Source: Streblospio benedicti
Lineage: Eukaryota > Annelida > Polychaeta > Spionida > Spionidae
Direction of reading: 5' to 3'
DNA: 64,000 nt
Assembly (NCBI GenBank): GCA_019095985.1
Contig: CM032662.1
Span: 21,065,621 to 21,129,620, forward strand
The first letter of the stretch is position 1. Every line of letters starts with the position of its first letter. The position numbers and the translations under genes are program-made. Positions 25,759 to 36,819 of the stretch are shown here, one piece after another. The notes beneath the pieces are model-generated. The model had not been told where the DNA came from, did not search any database, and was given only the letters and a program-made list of their open reading frames with translations.

Positions 25759-26139
25759 TCATTCCGTATTTACGACAGGGTGGGTAGGAGGATTTCAGGG
25801 CGGGCCATGAACTTTTATCACGATGTCTGGAGGGGGGCTATCAATTTTTTCACACACTTTTGAGGGGATCTATCAATTTTTTCACAGAATATTTACCCCT
25901 CTTTTTGAGAGATTTTGTACTAAAATTTACTGTTTCTATATAAAGAATGTCTATCAAACAGGTTTTGAGTTAACTGACAATGATTGCGTTACCTGTACGT
26001 GGGGTGGGGGTGTGTGGGTGTCATCAATTTTTATCACATGTAATTGAGGGGTTTACAGAGATTTGAGGGGGGGCTATTAATTTTTTCACTGCATTTTTGG
26101 AAAATCCTCCTACCTCTCCCTGTCATAAATACTGAATGG
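25759..26139. mobile_element. Inverted-repeat element with internal ~38 bp sub-repeats
   Basis: The left end ATTCCGTATTTACGACAGGG, followed by GTAGGAGGATTTC, is mirrored by GAAAATCCTCCTACCTCT and CCCTGTCATAAATACTGAAT, giving an arm of about 37 bp. The interior repeats a G-run plus CTATCAATTTTTTCACA three to four times (near 25832, 25863 and 26067). Non-coding. Its architecture resembles 63333-63610, but the terminal sequence differs. Confidence 0.75.
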
Positions 26140-26299
26140 TACCTAATGTAATAGTCATAAATTAATAAATGGTAATAAATGTCAGTCATAGAAGATACTA
26201 GGCATCATAAATCAAAACAAACGTAAAAGACAGTGATTCGGAGACAAAACATTCTGGAGGTCCATCTGAAGTGACAGGAGTATTCTGTTTAATTTTCCA

Positions 26300-28445
26300 T
26301 CAACTTTGTGTTGTTCGTCCGTCGATACGACGAGGACCATCTATCATCCACCCTAGGGGTATGACATCGGGTTGCTGTGGGTGCGCAGGTGGCTGGTCAG
26401 GCCGATTCGTGCACGGAAGAGTCTCGGGCAGTGAGGACAGGGAATGGTGGCAACTGTTGCAGGGTTGGCAGCTCTGCTCTTTTTGGCTTGCCGTCGCATT
26501 TCAGCTGCTGCCGTCCTGTTTGCCTCACATGATTTGGCACCCTGGTGGACAGTTGATCTCCACTTTCCTCTGTCTTGCGCTGACTGCTCCCATGTGTTGT
26601 GATCAATGTTGAAGGCTTTCAACGAGGCTTTGAGTGTGTCGATGAAGCGCTTCCTTTGTCCACCTTGAGAACGCTTGCCATTCTGTAGCTCGCCAAACAA
26701 AAGTTTCTTTGGAAGCCTGTGGTCTGACATGCGAGCCACGTGCCCGGCCCAGCGAAGCTGGGACTGCATCAGGACGGTGTAGATGCTGGGCAGGTCAGCA
26801 CGAGTGAGTACCTCAGTGTCTGGGATCCTGTCTTGCCACTTTATGCCGAGAACCTTCCTGAGACAGGTGGTGTGGAAGTGGTTCAGCTTTTTGGCATGAC
26901 GCTGGTAAATTGTCCATGTTTCACAGCCATAGAGAAGTGCGGTGAGAACAACGGCCCGGTACACCTTGATCTTAGTCTCTGTGGTGATCCCTCTTCTGTT
27001 CCAGACTTTTTGAGTACAGTCTGCCAAAGGCAGCACTCGCCGCGCGAGTCTGGCGTTAACTTCGTCATCGATGACGACGTTTCTGGAGAGTGTGCTACCA
27101 AGGTAAGTAAACTTGTCCACCACATTCAGTCTCTGCCCGTTGATGAAGATGTTCGGTTCAACATACCGCTTCCCTGGAGCTGGCTGGTGCATCACCTCAG
27201 TCTTCTTCGTGCTGATGGTGAGGCCGAAATTGTCACAAGCATCAGAGAACTTTGCAACACTGTGTTGCATGTCAGCTTCTGTAGCAGCATTAAGGGCACA
27301 GTCATCGGCAAACAGCAAGTCATTGATGGTGTCTGTGGAAACCTTGGTTTTTGCTTGAAGCCTCCTGAGGTTGAAGACGGAGCCATCAGTCCTATACTTG
27401 ATGCCGATGCCCACGTCGGCGTCTTTGAAGGCATCTGTCAGCATGGCCGAGAACATGAGGCTGAACAGGGTGGGGGCAAGGACACAACCTTGTTTCACTC
27501 CATTTGCGACAGGAAAGGGGTCAGAGGTCTCTCCGTAGTCCTGGACTCTTGCCAGCATACCATCGTGTAATTGTCGTACGATGGCGATGAACTTCCTTGG
27601 GCATCCGTATTTCGCCATGATTCTCCAAAGTCCCTCTCTACTTACAGTGTCGAAGGCTTTGGTCAGATCGACGTAGGTGGAGTACAGGTCAGCGTTCTGT
27701 TCCTGACACTTCTCTTGAAGCTGTCTAGCAGCAAACACCATGTCGATAGTCCCGCGGTCTTTCCGGAAGCCACACTGGCTCTCAGGTAGGAGGCCTTGCT
27801 CGAGGTGTGCGATGAGGCGATTGAGTAGAACTCTTGCCAGGACCTTGCCTGCGATGGACAGCAGGGAGATTCCACGATGATTGTCACAGACTTGGCGGTT
27901 TCCTTTGCGTTTGTAGAGGTGCACGATGGAGGCATCCTTAAAGTCCTGTGGCACTGTCTCGTGCTGCCAGATGAGCAGGAACAGCTGGTGAAGTTTTTCC
28001 GTCAGGACCATACCGCCTTCTTTGTAGATCTCAGCTGGGATGGAGTCCGAGCCAGGCGCTTTGCCACTGGATAAGAGTCGGGCTGCTCTCTGGATCTCTT
28101 TCAAAGTAGGTATGGCGTCCATTTTCTCTTCAACGGGGACTTGAGGTAGCCTGTCAATGGCTTCATCATTGATTGTGGAAGGCCTGTTCATTACGCCATT
28201 AAAGTGTTCTGCTTTCTCCTTGTCGGTGATCAGCGTTGACCCGTCAGCACTGAGGAGTGGGGCCAGAGATCCAGAAGTAGTAGGGCCATAGACTTCCTTC
28301 AAGCTGTTGTAGAAATTCTTCATGTCGTTCCTGTCTGCAAAGCCCTGGATCTCATCTGCTTTGCTGCTCAGCCAGGAATCCTGCGAGACGCAACTTTGCT
28401 TGGATGGTGCTCTTTACATTTCTCAGACCGTCTTTCTTTGATATT
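26300..28445 (-). mobile_element. 5'-truncated LINE (non-LTR retrotransposon), reverse-transcriptase part
   Basis: The element covers the RT and C-terminal part of a non-LTR retrotransposon. The homologous reading starts near 28443, changes frame near 28380 and then runs open to 26353. No endonuclease domain is present, so the copy is 5'-truncated as usual for LINEs. Downstream of the stop, TCGTCGTATCGACGGACGAAC looks like the start of the element's 3' UTR. The clade was not assigned with certainty. The long open frame suggests a fairly recent insertion. It sits in the same orientation as the large gene, within its presumed intron. Confidence 0.9.
26353..28323 (-). CDS. LINE reverse transcriptase with C-terminal C2H2 zinc finger (656 aa, partial ORF2-type)
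   Basis: RT hallmarks in order: LLSSGKAPGSDSIPAEIY (83-100), HRGISLLSIAGKVLARVL (149-166), ESQCGFRKDRGTID (181-194), YVDLTKAFD (217-225, first catalytic Asp at 219), NGVKQGCVLAPTLF (274-287) and LLFADDCAL (336-344, FADD with Asp 340 and 341). All three catalytic Asp are present. A thumb/connection region follows (ALLYGCETW near 462-470, LRWAGHVARM near 523-532). At the C-terminus is CPHC...HLRTH, Cys 629 and 632 with His 645 and 649. The stretch near 425-441 (LARRVLPLADCTQKVW) reads like a local double frame change, because another frame there gives ASAAFGRL. A few residues also seem missing near 36-40 (DKEKAEHF). The first Met used is internal: related sequence (DSWLSSKADEIQ) continues upstream in frame. 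Probably inactive, since it lacks the N-terminal part. Confidence 0.9.
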   Translation of the reverse strand: MKNFYNSLKEVYGPTTSGSLAPLLSADGSTLITDKEKAEHFNGVMNRPSTINDEAIDRLPQVPVEEKMDAIPTLKEIQRAARLLSSGKAPGSDSIPAEIYKEGGMVLTEKLHQLFLLIWQHETVPQDFKDASIVHLYKRKGNRQVCDNHRGISLLSIAGKVLARVLLNRLIAHLEQGLLPESQCGFRKDRGTIDMVFAARQLQEKCQEQNADLYSTYVDLTKAFDTVSREGLWRIMAKYGCPRKFIAIVRQLHDGMLARVQDYGETSDPFPVANGVKQGCVLAPTLFSLMFSAMLTDAFKDADVGIGIKYRTDGSVFNLRRLQAKTKVSTDTINDLLFADDCALNAATEADMQHSVAKFSDACDNFGLTISTKKTEVMHQPAPGKRYVEPNIFINGQRLNVVDKFTYLGSTLSRNVVIDDEVNARLARRVLPLADCTQKVWNRRGITTETKIKVYRAVVLTALLYGCETWTIYQRHAKKLNHFHTTCLRKVLGIKWQDRIPDTEVLTRADLPSIYTVLMQSQLRWAGHVARMSDHRLPKKLLFGELQNGKRSQGGQRKRFIDTLKASLKAFNIDHNTWEQSAQDRGKWRSTVHQGAKSCEANRTAAAEMRRQAKKSRAANPATVATIPCPHCPRLFRARIGLTSHLRTHSNPMSYP

Positions 28446-28820
28446 GGGGGAAGAATGTTTGGATCTACCCCATATCGTGTGACATGACCAAGAGGACGTC
28501 TTATGATATCCCTTTGAATTTTAATTATTTTTTGAAAGTCATTTGAATAGTGGATGATGCATATATTCATATCCAAGGAAAGTGAGTATCACAACTATGG
28601 AAGCTGCAGAAATTTAGATGACACAAGGCAAAACCTTTGTTGCTAAAGCCAAGTGGCAACAGTACTTGTGAGAACCTAGGTGCCTTTACCATTTTAAATT
28701 AAAACAATTATTGACTTCTTTTTATGGCTACATTATTCATCAGTTGATTTTTAATCTTCATAAATAATGTAAAAAAACAATGCAAACTACAACATTTGGC
28801 TCTGCATATTAGCAGCGGCT
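28446..28820. other. Short AT-rich spacer
   Basis: Nothing recognised between the LINE truncation point and the tandem duplication. Confidence 0.5.
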
Positions 28821-29769
28821 AACACCCATTTTTGTCTTATTCCCTTCTAGTGACAGATTACAATGATTGAGTGAGCTCCATTCTCATAATTGCTCTGCTG
28901 ACAATTATCTTTACCAAGATGAAGCGCAACGCTGATGGTATCACGGGGTTGTGGAAATAAAGAAACCAGATCAAGGGCAAAGGGAAAGTCCCAGTAAATA
29001 TTAGGTACAGGGCTGAGCTTTGAACATTTGAAGCTTCGTTTGTCTATCATTAGTGACATATTTACTTAATATGTCATTGGTGAAATGGAATTAAACCACA
29101 TAAATTGCAAAGATATGAGACTGATAGTGTAGTTCTTTACTCTGGTGTAACTTTGCATTACAAGCATTGATCACTGCCATGGCAGATCCTGGAAGAGCGG
29201 GAGATCGGTGGGGAGCCCATGCCACCTCGACTGGCAAATCCAGGTTTTAGGAAAGGAGTCAGGCCGAACACTCAGGATTTTATGAGTTTGGTTTGCGTGA
29301 AGGTTTGCGAGATGCCAAAAACCACACCCCCTAGATCTGCCTATGCACCTCTCATTCATACGAATTAATCGAATGTTTTTTTTTCTTTTAATTTTTGAAG
29401 TGTTCTTCTTGAGTACTGTATTAATAGAGTTCTAACTAGACATTCCCATGCGTACGCCACCACCATTTTCTGATACAGTGGATTTACTATGACGAGGAAT
29501 ATTCCTTTAGCTACCATACCTGGGGTTGCAATATGACATTTTATTCACCATTATAACATGTTCATCAGACAGCAAAACGGCATGAACACCAGTGTGAGTG
29601 GGTTTACTCAACACTCTTGTTTTTGCTGATACATAAAAAATATACCGTGTTTATTATACAGATTCCTTGTTCATAAAACACAAAATCGTAAATTTCATCA
29701 TGAGTTGGATACATCAAGCTAAAAGCAACCTCTCAGAACTTTTTAAGCTTAGAAATTATTATGGCATAT
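28821..29769. repeat. Tandem duplication, unit A
   Basis: Unit A starts near ACCCATTTTTGTCTTATTCC and ends AATTATTATGGCATAT. The same start and end bound unit B (29770-31144). Shared internal landmarks include ATAATTGCTCTGCTGACAAT, GGGAGATCGGTGGGGAGCCC, AACGGCATGAACACCA and ATGAGTTGGATACATCA. Divergence is moderate. A GGCAGATCCAGG-family MITE lies inside (29233-29341). Confidence 0.85.
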
Positions 29770-31144
29770 CAATCACCCTTTTTGTCTTATTCCCTTCCAG
29801 TGACTGATTGGTTTGAGTCATTATATAATAAAATATAAACAACGTATCGGTTGTTTTAATGATGAATACGATAACACATTAAGCCCTAAATTAAGATAAT
29901 TTGATGTTATGCGGAGTTATATCTTGCTATGCAAAGTCATGTTAGGTGTTAATCACTCTTGCAAGCCTGATGTATAAACCATTTCATTGCATAACACTAA
30001 CAGTCTAACAAATGGTTCAACAAAAACAACGACATTTCCATCTATCTCATCATGTTGTTAATCCATTTAACACGTTGGTGTGCTGTATATCAAAGCTCCA
30101 TTCTCATAATTGCTCTGCTGACAATGATCTTTACCAAGATGAAGCGCAACGCTAATGGCATCACGGGGTTGTGGAAATAAAGAAATCAGATCGAGGCCAA
30201 AGAAAAAGCCCCTGTAAATATTAGGTACAGGGCTGAGCTTCGAACATCTGAAGCTTCATTCGTCTATCATTAGTGACATATTTACTTGATATGTCATTGA
30301 TGAAACGGAATTCAAAACACATAAAATGCGAAGATATGAGGCTGATAGTGAAATTCTTTACTCTGTCGTAACTTTGCATTACAAGCATTGATCACTGCCA
30401 TGGCATATCCTGGAAGTGCGGGAGATCGGTGGGGAGCCCATCACACCTCGACTGGCAAATCCAGGTTTTAGGAAAGGAGTCAGGCCGAACACTTCAGATT
30501 TCATGAGTTTGGTTTGCGGAAGTTTGAGAGATACCAAAAACCACATAGAAAAGAAGATATTGGGCTGGGGTGGAGGTGGGGGTTTCTACCATTCATATGA
30601 TTCAAAATGGGGCCTTTTTTCCTCAGTTTGCTGTGTTCTTCTTGAGTACTGAGTTTAACAAAGTTCTAACTAGAATATGAGAGAAGAAGCTCTTTTCGCG
30701 AATCACTTAATCAAAGGGGCAAGTATTTCATCAAGGTCCTTAAATAAGAGAGCAGATCTTCGAATTATAAAGATTTGCAAACGCCACCACCTTTTTCTGA
30801 TACAGTTGAGTTACTAGTATTGTTGCTGGCGAACAGTGGATTTTTTCCTCGCTTTTTATGCATGAGGAATATTCTTTGAATACAGCTACCAAACCTGGGG
30901 TTGCGCTACGATCTTTTATTCACCATTGTAACATATTCGTCAGACAGCAAAACGGCATGAACACCAACGTGAGTTTACTCAACGCTATTGGTTTTGCGGA
31001 TACAGAAAAAAACATACCGTGTTATTATACTGATTCTTTGTTCATAAAACCACAAAATCATATATTTCATAATCATGAGTTGGATACATCACGCTAAAAG
31101 CAGCATCAGTGCAGGTTTTAAGCTTCGTAATTATTATGGCATAT
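29770..31144. repeat. Tandem duplication, unit B with two inserts
   Basis: Unit B is a second copy of unit A, directly adjacent and in the same orientation. It is longer by about 280 bp near 29815-30095 and about 110 bp near 30675-30785. The second insert (AGAAGCTCTTTTCGCGAATC...CTTCGAATTATAAAGATTTGC) resembles sequence at 35829-36030, so it is probably a small mobile element. A degraded MITE of the 15849 family starts at 30453. No gene is present. Confidence 0.85.
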
Positions 31145-31819
31145 AAAACCAGGCTACATTTTGTACTTCGTTCATTACGTTAATTATATTGCCGCTAATT
31201 TCAGGCCCTTTCACTGCACAGACGAGTTGCATTTTGCATGTCCGCGAGACGCAATATTTTACAATCGACGTACAAAAAGTATGAAAACTTTGATGCGTGC
31301 CCCGTGTAGAGGAAAGCCACCACTCTGCACGTAAAAGAACTCACCTAGTTTGAAAACAATAGCCAGTGTGATCCATCCACCCACGAGGCTCAGTTGGTTA
31401 CCTAGCCTGCCTCTGGGGGTCCATGTACCAACACCACGTGGCCTCCCTCTGCTATAATCATCAAAACTGATGGCTGTGGAGTATCCACACACAAAAGAAT
31501 ACCAACCCAGTCTACTGTACCATTTGTATGTCTATCTATCAACACAATTAACTGATGTGACGACCTCACCTTTAGTTTGGTGGTACGTAAATGTCTCACC
31601 CCAAATTAGTATTAGTATTTAAACATCACAGCTTAACAAAGATACTATACGTATAAGAGCCATTCTGAGCTCCCCCTGCAGAAGGTGGAAAAGCATAATT
31701 ATAAGCTGGGTAGCATCCCCCACCAACAGCACACCATACGACCAACCTCCTACCCCATACCTCGTCGCCATCTCCTAATATCACCACTCAAAAGAGCCAT
31801 ATTTATTATAAATATATTA
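31145..31819. other. Intronic stretch
   Basis: No gene recognised. A weak AG|GTGAGT junction on the minus strand at 31346-31341 was noted, but its pyrimidine tract is poor. Confidence 0.4.
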
Positions 31820-31822
31820 TTC

Positions 31823-31850
31823 TGACGTCACGACTACTATATATAGTCCA
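31823..31850 (+). promoter_or_regulatory. CRE octamer plus TATA-like element beside a CpG-rich block
   Basis: A perfect TGACGTCA is at 31823-31830, followed by ACTATATATAG. Together they would suit a plus-strand start near 31870, into the CpG-rich block. Whether they serve plus-strand transcription, the minus-strand exon candidate, or neither is open. Confidence 0.3.
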
Positions 31851-31913
31851 CGCCTGCTGCTGCCGCCGCTGACGTATTCCCGCCACCGCCATCGCCGCGT
31901 GTGAGATTCTCAC

Positions 31914-32115
31914 CTTCTTCGTCTATCGACCGCCCCGGCTGCGGCTGCCCCCGCCGTCGCCGCTGCTGCTGCTGTATCCGGCCGGCCGTGGTGCGCACGC
32001 GACCGCCTTTCCTCTGCGCGGCATTCACGCCATTGTGGCGTTCGTCACAATGGGGCAATGCCGCATCCGCCGTCTTGGCGCGACCCACAATATCACTCTT
32101 ATACTGACTGTACAT
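31914..32115 (-). CDS. Candidate CpG-island first exon (67 codons, phase-1 donor)
   Basis: The ATG at 32115 has A at -3, with an in-frame TGA 24 nt upstream. The frame runs 67 codons plus one base to a strong donor, GAAG|GTGAGAAT. The donor phase (1) is the same as in exons 1A, 1B and 1C on this strand. The peptide starts MYSQYKSDIVGRAK, then becomes Arg/Gly-rich with a QQQQRRRR run and ends GRSIDEE. It lacks the LDGxxYTI ending, so if used it would join the downstream protein without that segment. If unspliced, the frame ends at TAG 31837-31839. The block is rich in CG dinucleotides, unlike its flanks. It may equally be the start of an unrelated gene or a non-coding CpG island. Confidence 0.35.
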
Positions 32116-32124
32116 GCTTTCCAA

Positions 32125-35100
32125 TTGGTCTCTTCACACCCTAATATCACTGCTGAGTTTGCATTGCTGAGTATGGCAAGTTTACCAGTAGGTGTTATAC
32201 ACGCATTCAGTGTCTTTTGTTTCTGACAATGTCTGATGATTCAGCCTGGAACGATATCCTAATGAGATGTTTATATCTACGATGATTGTCAAAAGCACTC
32301 GTGGAAAGAGAACATGAAAGATATAACAGTTTAGATGTCACTCTTGTGAAATATATATATGCCAACAATAGTGCTCAAGAGTATAATGATTGTCACAAAG
32401 TTTGTTCTGGATCACTAAGTTCTTTGTCACCACTAGAAATGTGAATAGACTTATCTTAGTGATCATTATAAGATAAATTCTTAAACGTTGTCATTCTTTA
32501 TCCTGGTAAATGAAAGAATGACACAAAATCTCATTATGATATTCAAATAAGTTATTTCAATATCCCTTTCAAATAGATTGGACGATGGAAATAATAACAG
32601 TTCCCTGGGATAATTATAAACTTTCATTTTTACACCCTTTATTACAAATGTCGCCTTTTCTTTTGTATGTCCAAAATTGCATTCTTAAAATTATTTTTTC
32701 AGTTTTTGCTATTCACTATTAATGATTAAAATCAGCTTTCTGTGTGAATAATTGCCATCCGTGGCTACTTATTATTAAGATAGGAAAACATGTTATGTCA
32801 TAATAATGGAAAGCCTCCAGGAAACTGCAAACATTAAGAACATATACCCGTCCTCGTGAATATTACATTGCTAGGAAAACATGGAGTGTGTTGGATCTGT
32901 AATCAAGCTATGCTATTCCATATTATACTAATATTTTGCATAGATCTATTTTGGGTAGAATGGCCAAAACATTGATCACTGCAAAAAAAAACATGGCTAG
33001 ATAAACCTCGTCTTCAAACATATGCCATGCCTCTCGATTTGTAGCTTTGGTTTTTGCTCTTCCAATCGCATCTAACTTGATTGTCATTCAGAAATTTTAC
33101 ACTGGAACTGCATATTTTTTTTACTGATATGCAGGATTAATTTGAAAAGTTCTTTTTACAACCAGTTACTTAAGACTATGATGTGTACTAGGTCTTCTAA
33201 AGGTATGTATATCCTAAAATGTCCCTAAAACTATCCTTCATTCCAGACTTGGAAACAAATTTCACGACATTTCGCTATGGTGACGTCTTCTCCTAGGTAC
33301 TCAATGTGAGCTACAATGTCCTTTCAGCAAAACCCCGTCATTTATGACAATTACAATAAAACATCCCATGATTTACAGCTAGGAGAGGTTATATCATTGC
33401 CTTCTATTATGACAACTGGATAGAGGGGGGTTTGTTCAAGTGCTTAGGACAAGAAAGTCTTGTTTTTCAGTAGCACTATCAAAGACCAATTTAGGTTGAA
33501 AACAAATAATACAATAGGCTTTTATTACTGATAAAGAAAATAATAATTATAGAAACAGATTCGTCTGAAAGGGTCCTCGTGCTACATACGCAGAGTCGTT
33601 TGCATAAGTTCTCGAGTTTTTAATGTGATTGGAGAGCTTAACAATAAGAGATTTCAATTTTCACCATAAACCGTAACCTCAAAATAGTACTAAATCTTCA
33701 TGTACATGAAATGTACATGTATTCCTTTTCACTTAGACTTGATTCTTATCCCTTTTTGTATACATTATAAAAAAAGATCTTAAATCACCACATATCAATA
33801 TCTAATTGGAACTACTTGACACAAGTTACTCGTTGTATACCGTGTATGTATCTGTATCGGGATCCATATTACAAATTTATCCACAAAAGATATCCATTCA
33901 CAAAAGAACTACACCCCAACTTTCCCCCTTATCAATGTCCTAAAACAGATGACAAATGCCTATTGTTTTTCAAGTGTAACAATTGGCACATAAAAAAGCT
34001 TTTCGGGCTATAACACTCTCTGTCACTAAGCCAACGATGTGATTATAATCCGGCTTAAGAGGCACCTCCGGTGTGGAGCTGTCTAATAGATGTGTCAACA
34101 ACTCACGATTGGTTACAATATAGACATTCTGTCCTCAGGAATCAATCAAAAGGTATCAGGTGACTACTAATGAAGAGCCATATATTGACACCGTGCGACA
34201 GGCTTCGACGTTTGCTAAACGACAAGCTCCTGGTCAGATCAAGGTATTAGGAGTCGCTCTAAGAAGTAAATCCATATCAAGCAGTTGTTGTGGTAGTTTC
34301 ATTAAAGTGGTATTTGGTGCAACTAACTACTTCGTGGTATTGTTTATCATGATCCGTGGCAGTCATGATACGGCATGTACTATGATTGTCTATGATTGTG
34401 AAAATCCATTTATTAGAACCAGGGCAGGAAAGTTTGAAATGTACGCAGCTGTAGAAGTTTCCTGACCCTAGCAGTAATCTTGTAAATGATTCTTATCTAT
34501 GCATCAGAGAATATTTATCTCCCGACACCCTTCCTATTTTACGCAGCAAGGGTAGTCGCGACGCAATTTTGGACATATTGCAGTATATTGTGTGTCTTCA
34601 CATGGGCCATTTTGGATCCATTTCCAACGTTTGCAGCAAAAGCTTCTTTATGATTTTTAATGTAAATTGCGAGCAACATCTTTGTCCAAAGTGGACACTG
34701 CCTTTGAAGAAAATTTTCCCATGACCTCAGAATACGTAAAGAGTATTTATGTGCTCTTTGGTGTAAGTTTATTTTCAACGTTTTATCAATTGATCCAACA
34801 CATCTTTTATTAACACATACACATTATATTAACACGTACAACTTTCAAACTACATATGTACATTGTTTGCACAACCAATGAACAAATTACATGTACTAGC
34901 ATCTCATTTGGTCTAATGCGAACAGTGCATTTCTTCTGCTGACTTCTGTGAGGACCGTTGAGCATATGCATAGTTTCTCAATTACAGATTAAATTTAGAT
35001 CTTTTCCATATTATTTGCTTACTTTGTTGCATTAAGTAGGCCATAATTCAGACGATTGCAACTTAGGACATGGAACTAAATGGATGACACTTCACTAGAA

Positions 35101-35587
35101 CTATAAACGTTTGCTGAAGTTCAAAGACCTTTGGCTAATAGAAATAATGCAACAAATACTCAATAATGTGCAGATATAATCAATCAACGATTCAATTAAA
35201 TATGAACGAGGACAACTGATGGGCCCAACACAAACTTCAATTAAGTCTTTATTATCAAACAATGGGTTTAGTAAATGGAATAATCTTTTGTTAACAAGAA
35301 CCAGCTTTTGTTGGTTATCTTGCAGTGTGTAAATAACCTATTGTTAGTAATGAGGCAAGTTTAAATAAATTGTTTAATGCATCATCACTGAGTGCAATAA
35401 GGTAGCAGTGTGTAATTCTTAAATATTTGTAGACATGATTTATGAGACATTTGAGCTGTAATCATGTATGAGGAGTAAAGTTATAACACCGATTAATGCT
35501 GTATACACATACAGAAGCAGATGATATCTATAAATTCAGACAACACAATATAAGTGCTACATTTCGCGTATCTTTTTAATACGAGTG
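32125..35587. other. Long intronic stretch, nothing recognised
   Basis: AT-rich. A plus-strand frame at 34160-34465 lacks an ATG start, coding bias and recognisable domains. Confidence 0.5.
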
Positions 35588-35704
35588 GGGGTAAGAGATC
35601 AGACAATATCTCACTGGGTGTGAAGTTTGGCAGAATGAGTAAGCACATCGTACAAGTTCCGTTCAAATCCACACTCGGTGAGATATTGTCTGATCTCTTA
35701 CCAC
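35588..35704. repeat. Near-perfect hairpin, ~34 bp arms
   Basis: GGTAAGAGATCAGACAATAT...CTCACTGGGTGTG (35589-35622) is mirrored by CACACTCGGTGAG...ATATTGTCTGATCTCTTACC (35670-35702), around a 47 bp loop. It could be a tiny MITE or a structured RNA precursor. Confidence 0.75.
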
Positions 35705-36480
35705 CATGCATTCGTAGAACTATCCCTTATCTCATGTTTATCATTTGAGGTCTTAAATTTTGTGTTATGGGATACCAATTGTTCTTCTCCACCTCTCCTC
35801 CAATCAGAATCGAGTATTTTCAGCAAACATGAGAGAATAAGCTCTTTTCGTTGAATACTAATCAATGGGGCAAGCAATGCATGCTGCAAGACAATAATGA
35901 TAAGTGATATTTCATTGTCCGTTTTAAAGTGCAAATTTAGGAAACATGACCAAGCCTACGGCACAGCATACAGTGTTTCTCAGTGGTAGGGGTTTTTATG
36001 AAACAATTGGATCTTCGAATTGTACAGATTTGCAATAGTCTCTTACGGAAATAGTGAAGACAATATGGTTGTGCTGATAAAATCTGTCAAAAACAACAAA
36101 AAATTTGCACATCTTTGAAATAAAAAGTGGTGTATTAGATGTAAGTGGCGGGAGAATGTTCACGTATCCTGGGAAACCATAGTGAAACAAATCACCTTGC
36201 AAGCATTCAATAAGATTACTTTAATTAAAGGCCAACATTCTTCCAGCCTAGGGGAAGTTGAACGCCAGTAGGCCTACTTAGTGGGTCATTAGTTGAAGTC
36301 AACATCTAATGAGGGTAGTTTAAAAAACGTACACACAATTTATATCGTATGTACACTGTATTTGATTCAACCCTGCTACTATTTATAACACTGACACTGT
36401 ACATGTACTTTACATTAGCCGATACAGGATTATTTGGAAAATATCATTGTAAAGGACACATGAAAACCACCAAAACCTTG
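35705..36480. other. Non-coding stretch with a small dispersed repeat
   Basis: 35829-36030 shares GAGAATAAGCTCTTTTCG...GGGGCAAG and ATCTTCGAATTGTACAGATT with the insert at 30677-30785. No gene seen. Confidence 0.45.
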
Positions 36481-36489
36481 CAGAAACAT

Positions 36490-36526
36490 CCGCACACGCA
36501 CGCGCACACACGCGCACACACACCAC
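36490..36526 (+). repeat. (CA/CG)n microsatellite
   Basis: CACACGCACGCGCACACACG and continuation. A simple repeat. Confidence 0.9.
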
Positions 36527-36601
36527 AAATAAAGATAAATAAACTGGATTTACACCTGAGTTATGTCATATAATTGATTACGCCGTCATGGGATCATCAT
36601 C

Positions 36602-36790
36602 ATTATTGCGTCGCTTCAGTAGCTGAAGCGAAAGCCTTGTGATCACTTTGTTTCTATGTATGTATGTATGTATGTATGTCTCCGGACAAGCTAGAGCTTT
36701 TACCGTTCCACAGATTTCGTTCAAACTTTACACAACTGTGAGGTATGGGGCGACACCGAAGTGATTCGATTTTGGGCGCTCTGCCAAATA
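36602..36790 (-). mobile_element. Dispersed repeat copy 3 with a (TATG)n expansion
   Basis: Reverse-oriented copy of the family at 19780 and 25310. It starts GCGTCGCTTCAGTAGCTGAAGC and includes a (TATG)n run at 36657-36680 where the other copies have a shorter ATAC/ACAT tract. Confidence 0.6.
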
Positions 36791-36819
36791 AATTGTGTAT
36801 TTTAGAAGGCCATTTAAAT

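Noticed and set aside
31341-31346. A second AG|GTGAGT junction on the minus strand that might be another recursive splice site
   Set aside because: The pyrimidine tract is weak and interrupted and no branch site stands out. Junctions at 37436 and 11630 are similar and also weak.
34160-34465. 101-codon plus-strand frame
   Set aside because: Begins at GTG, has no domain or codon bias, and no surrounding gene signals.
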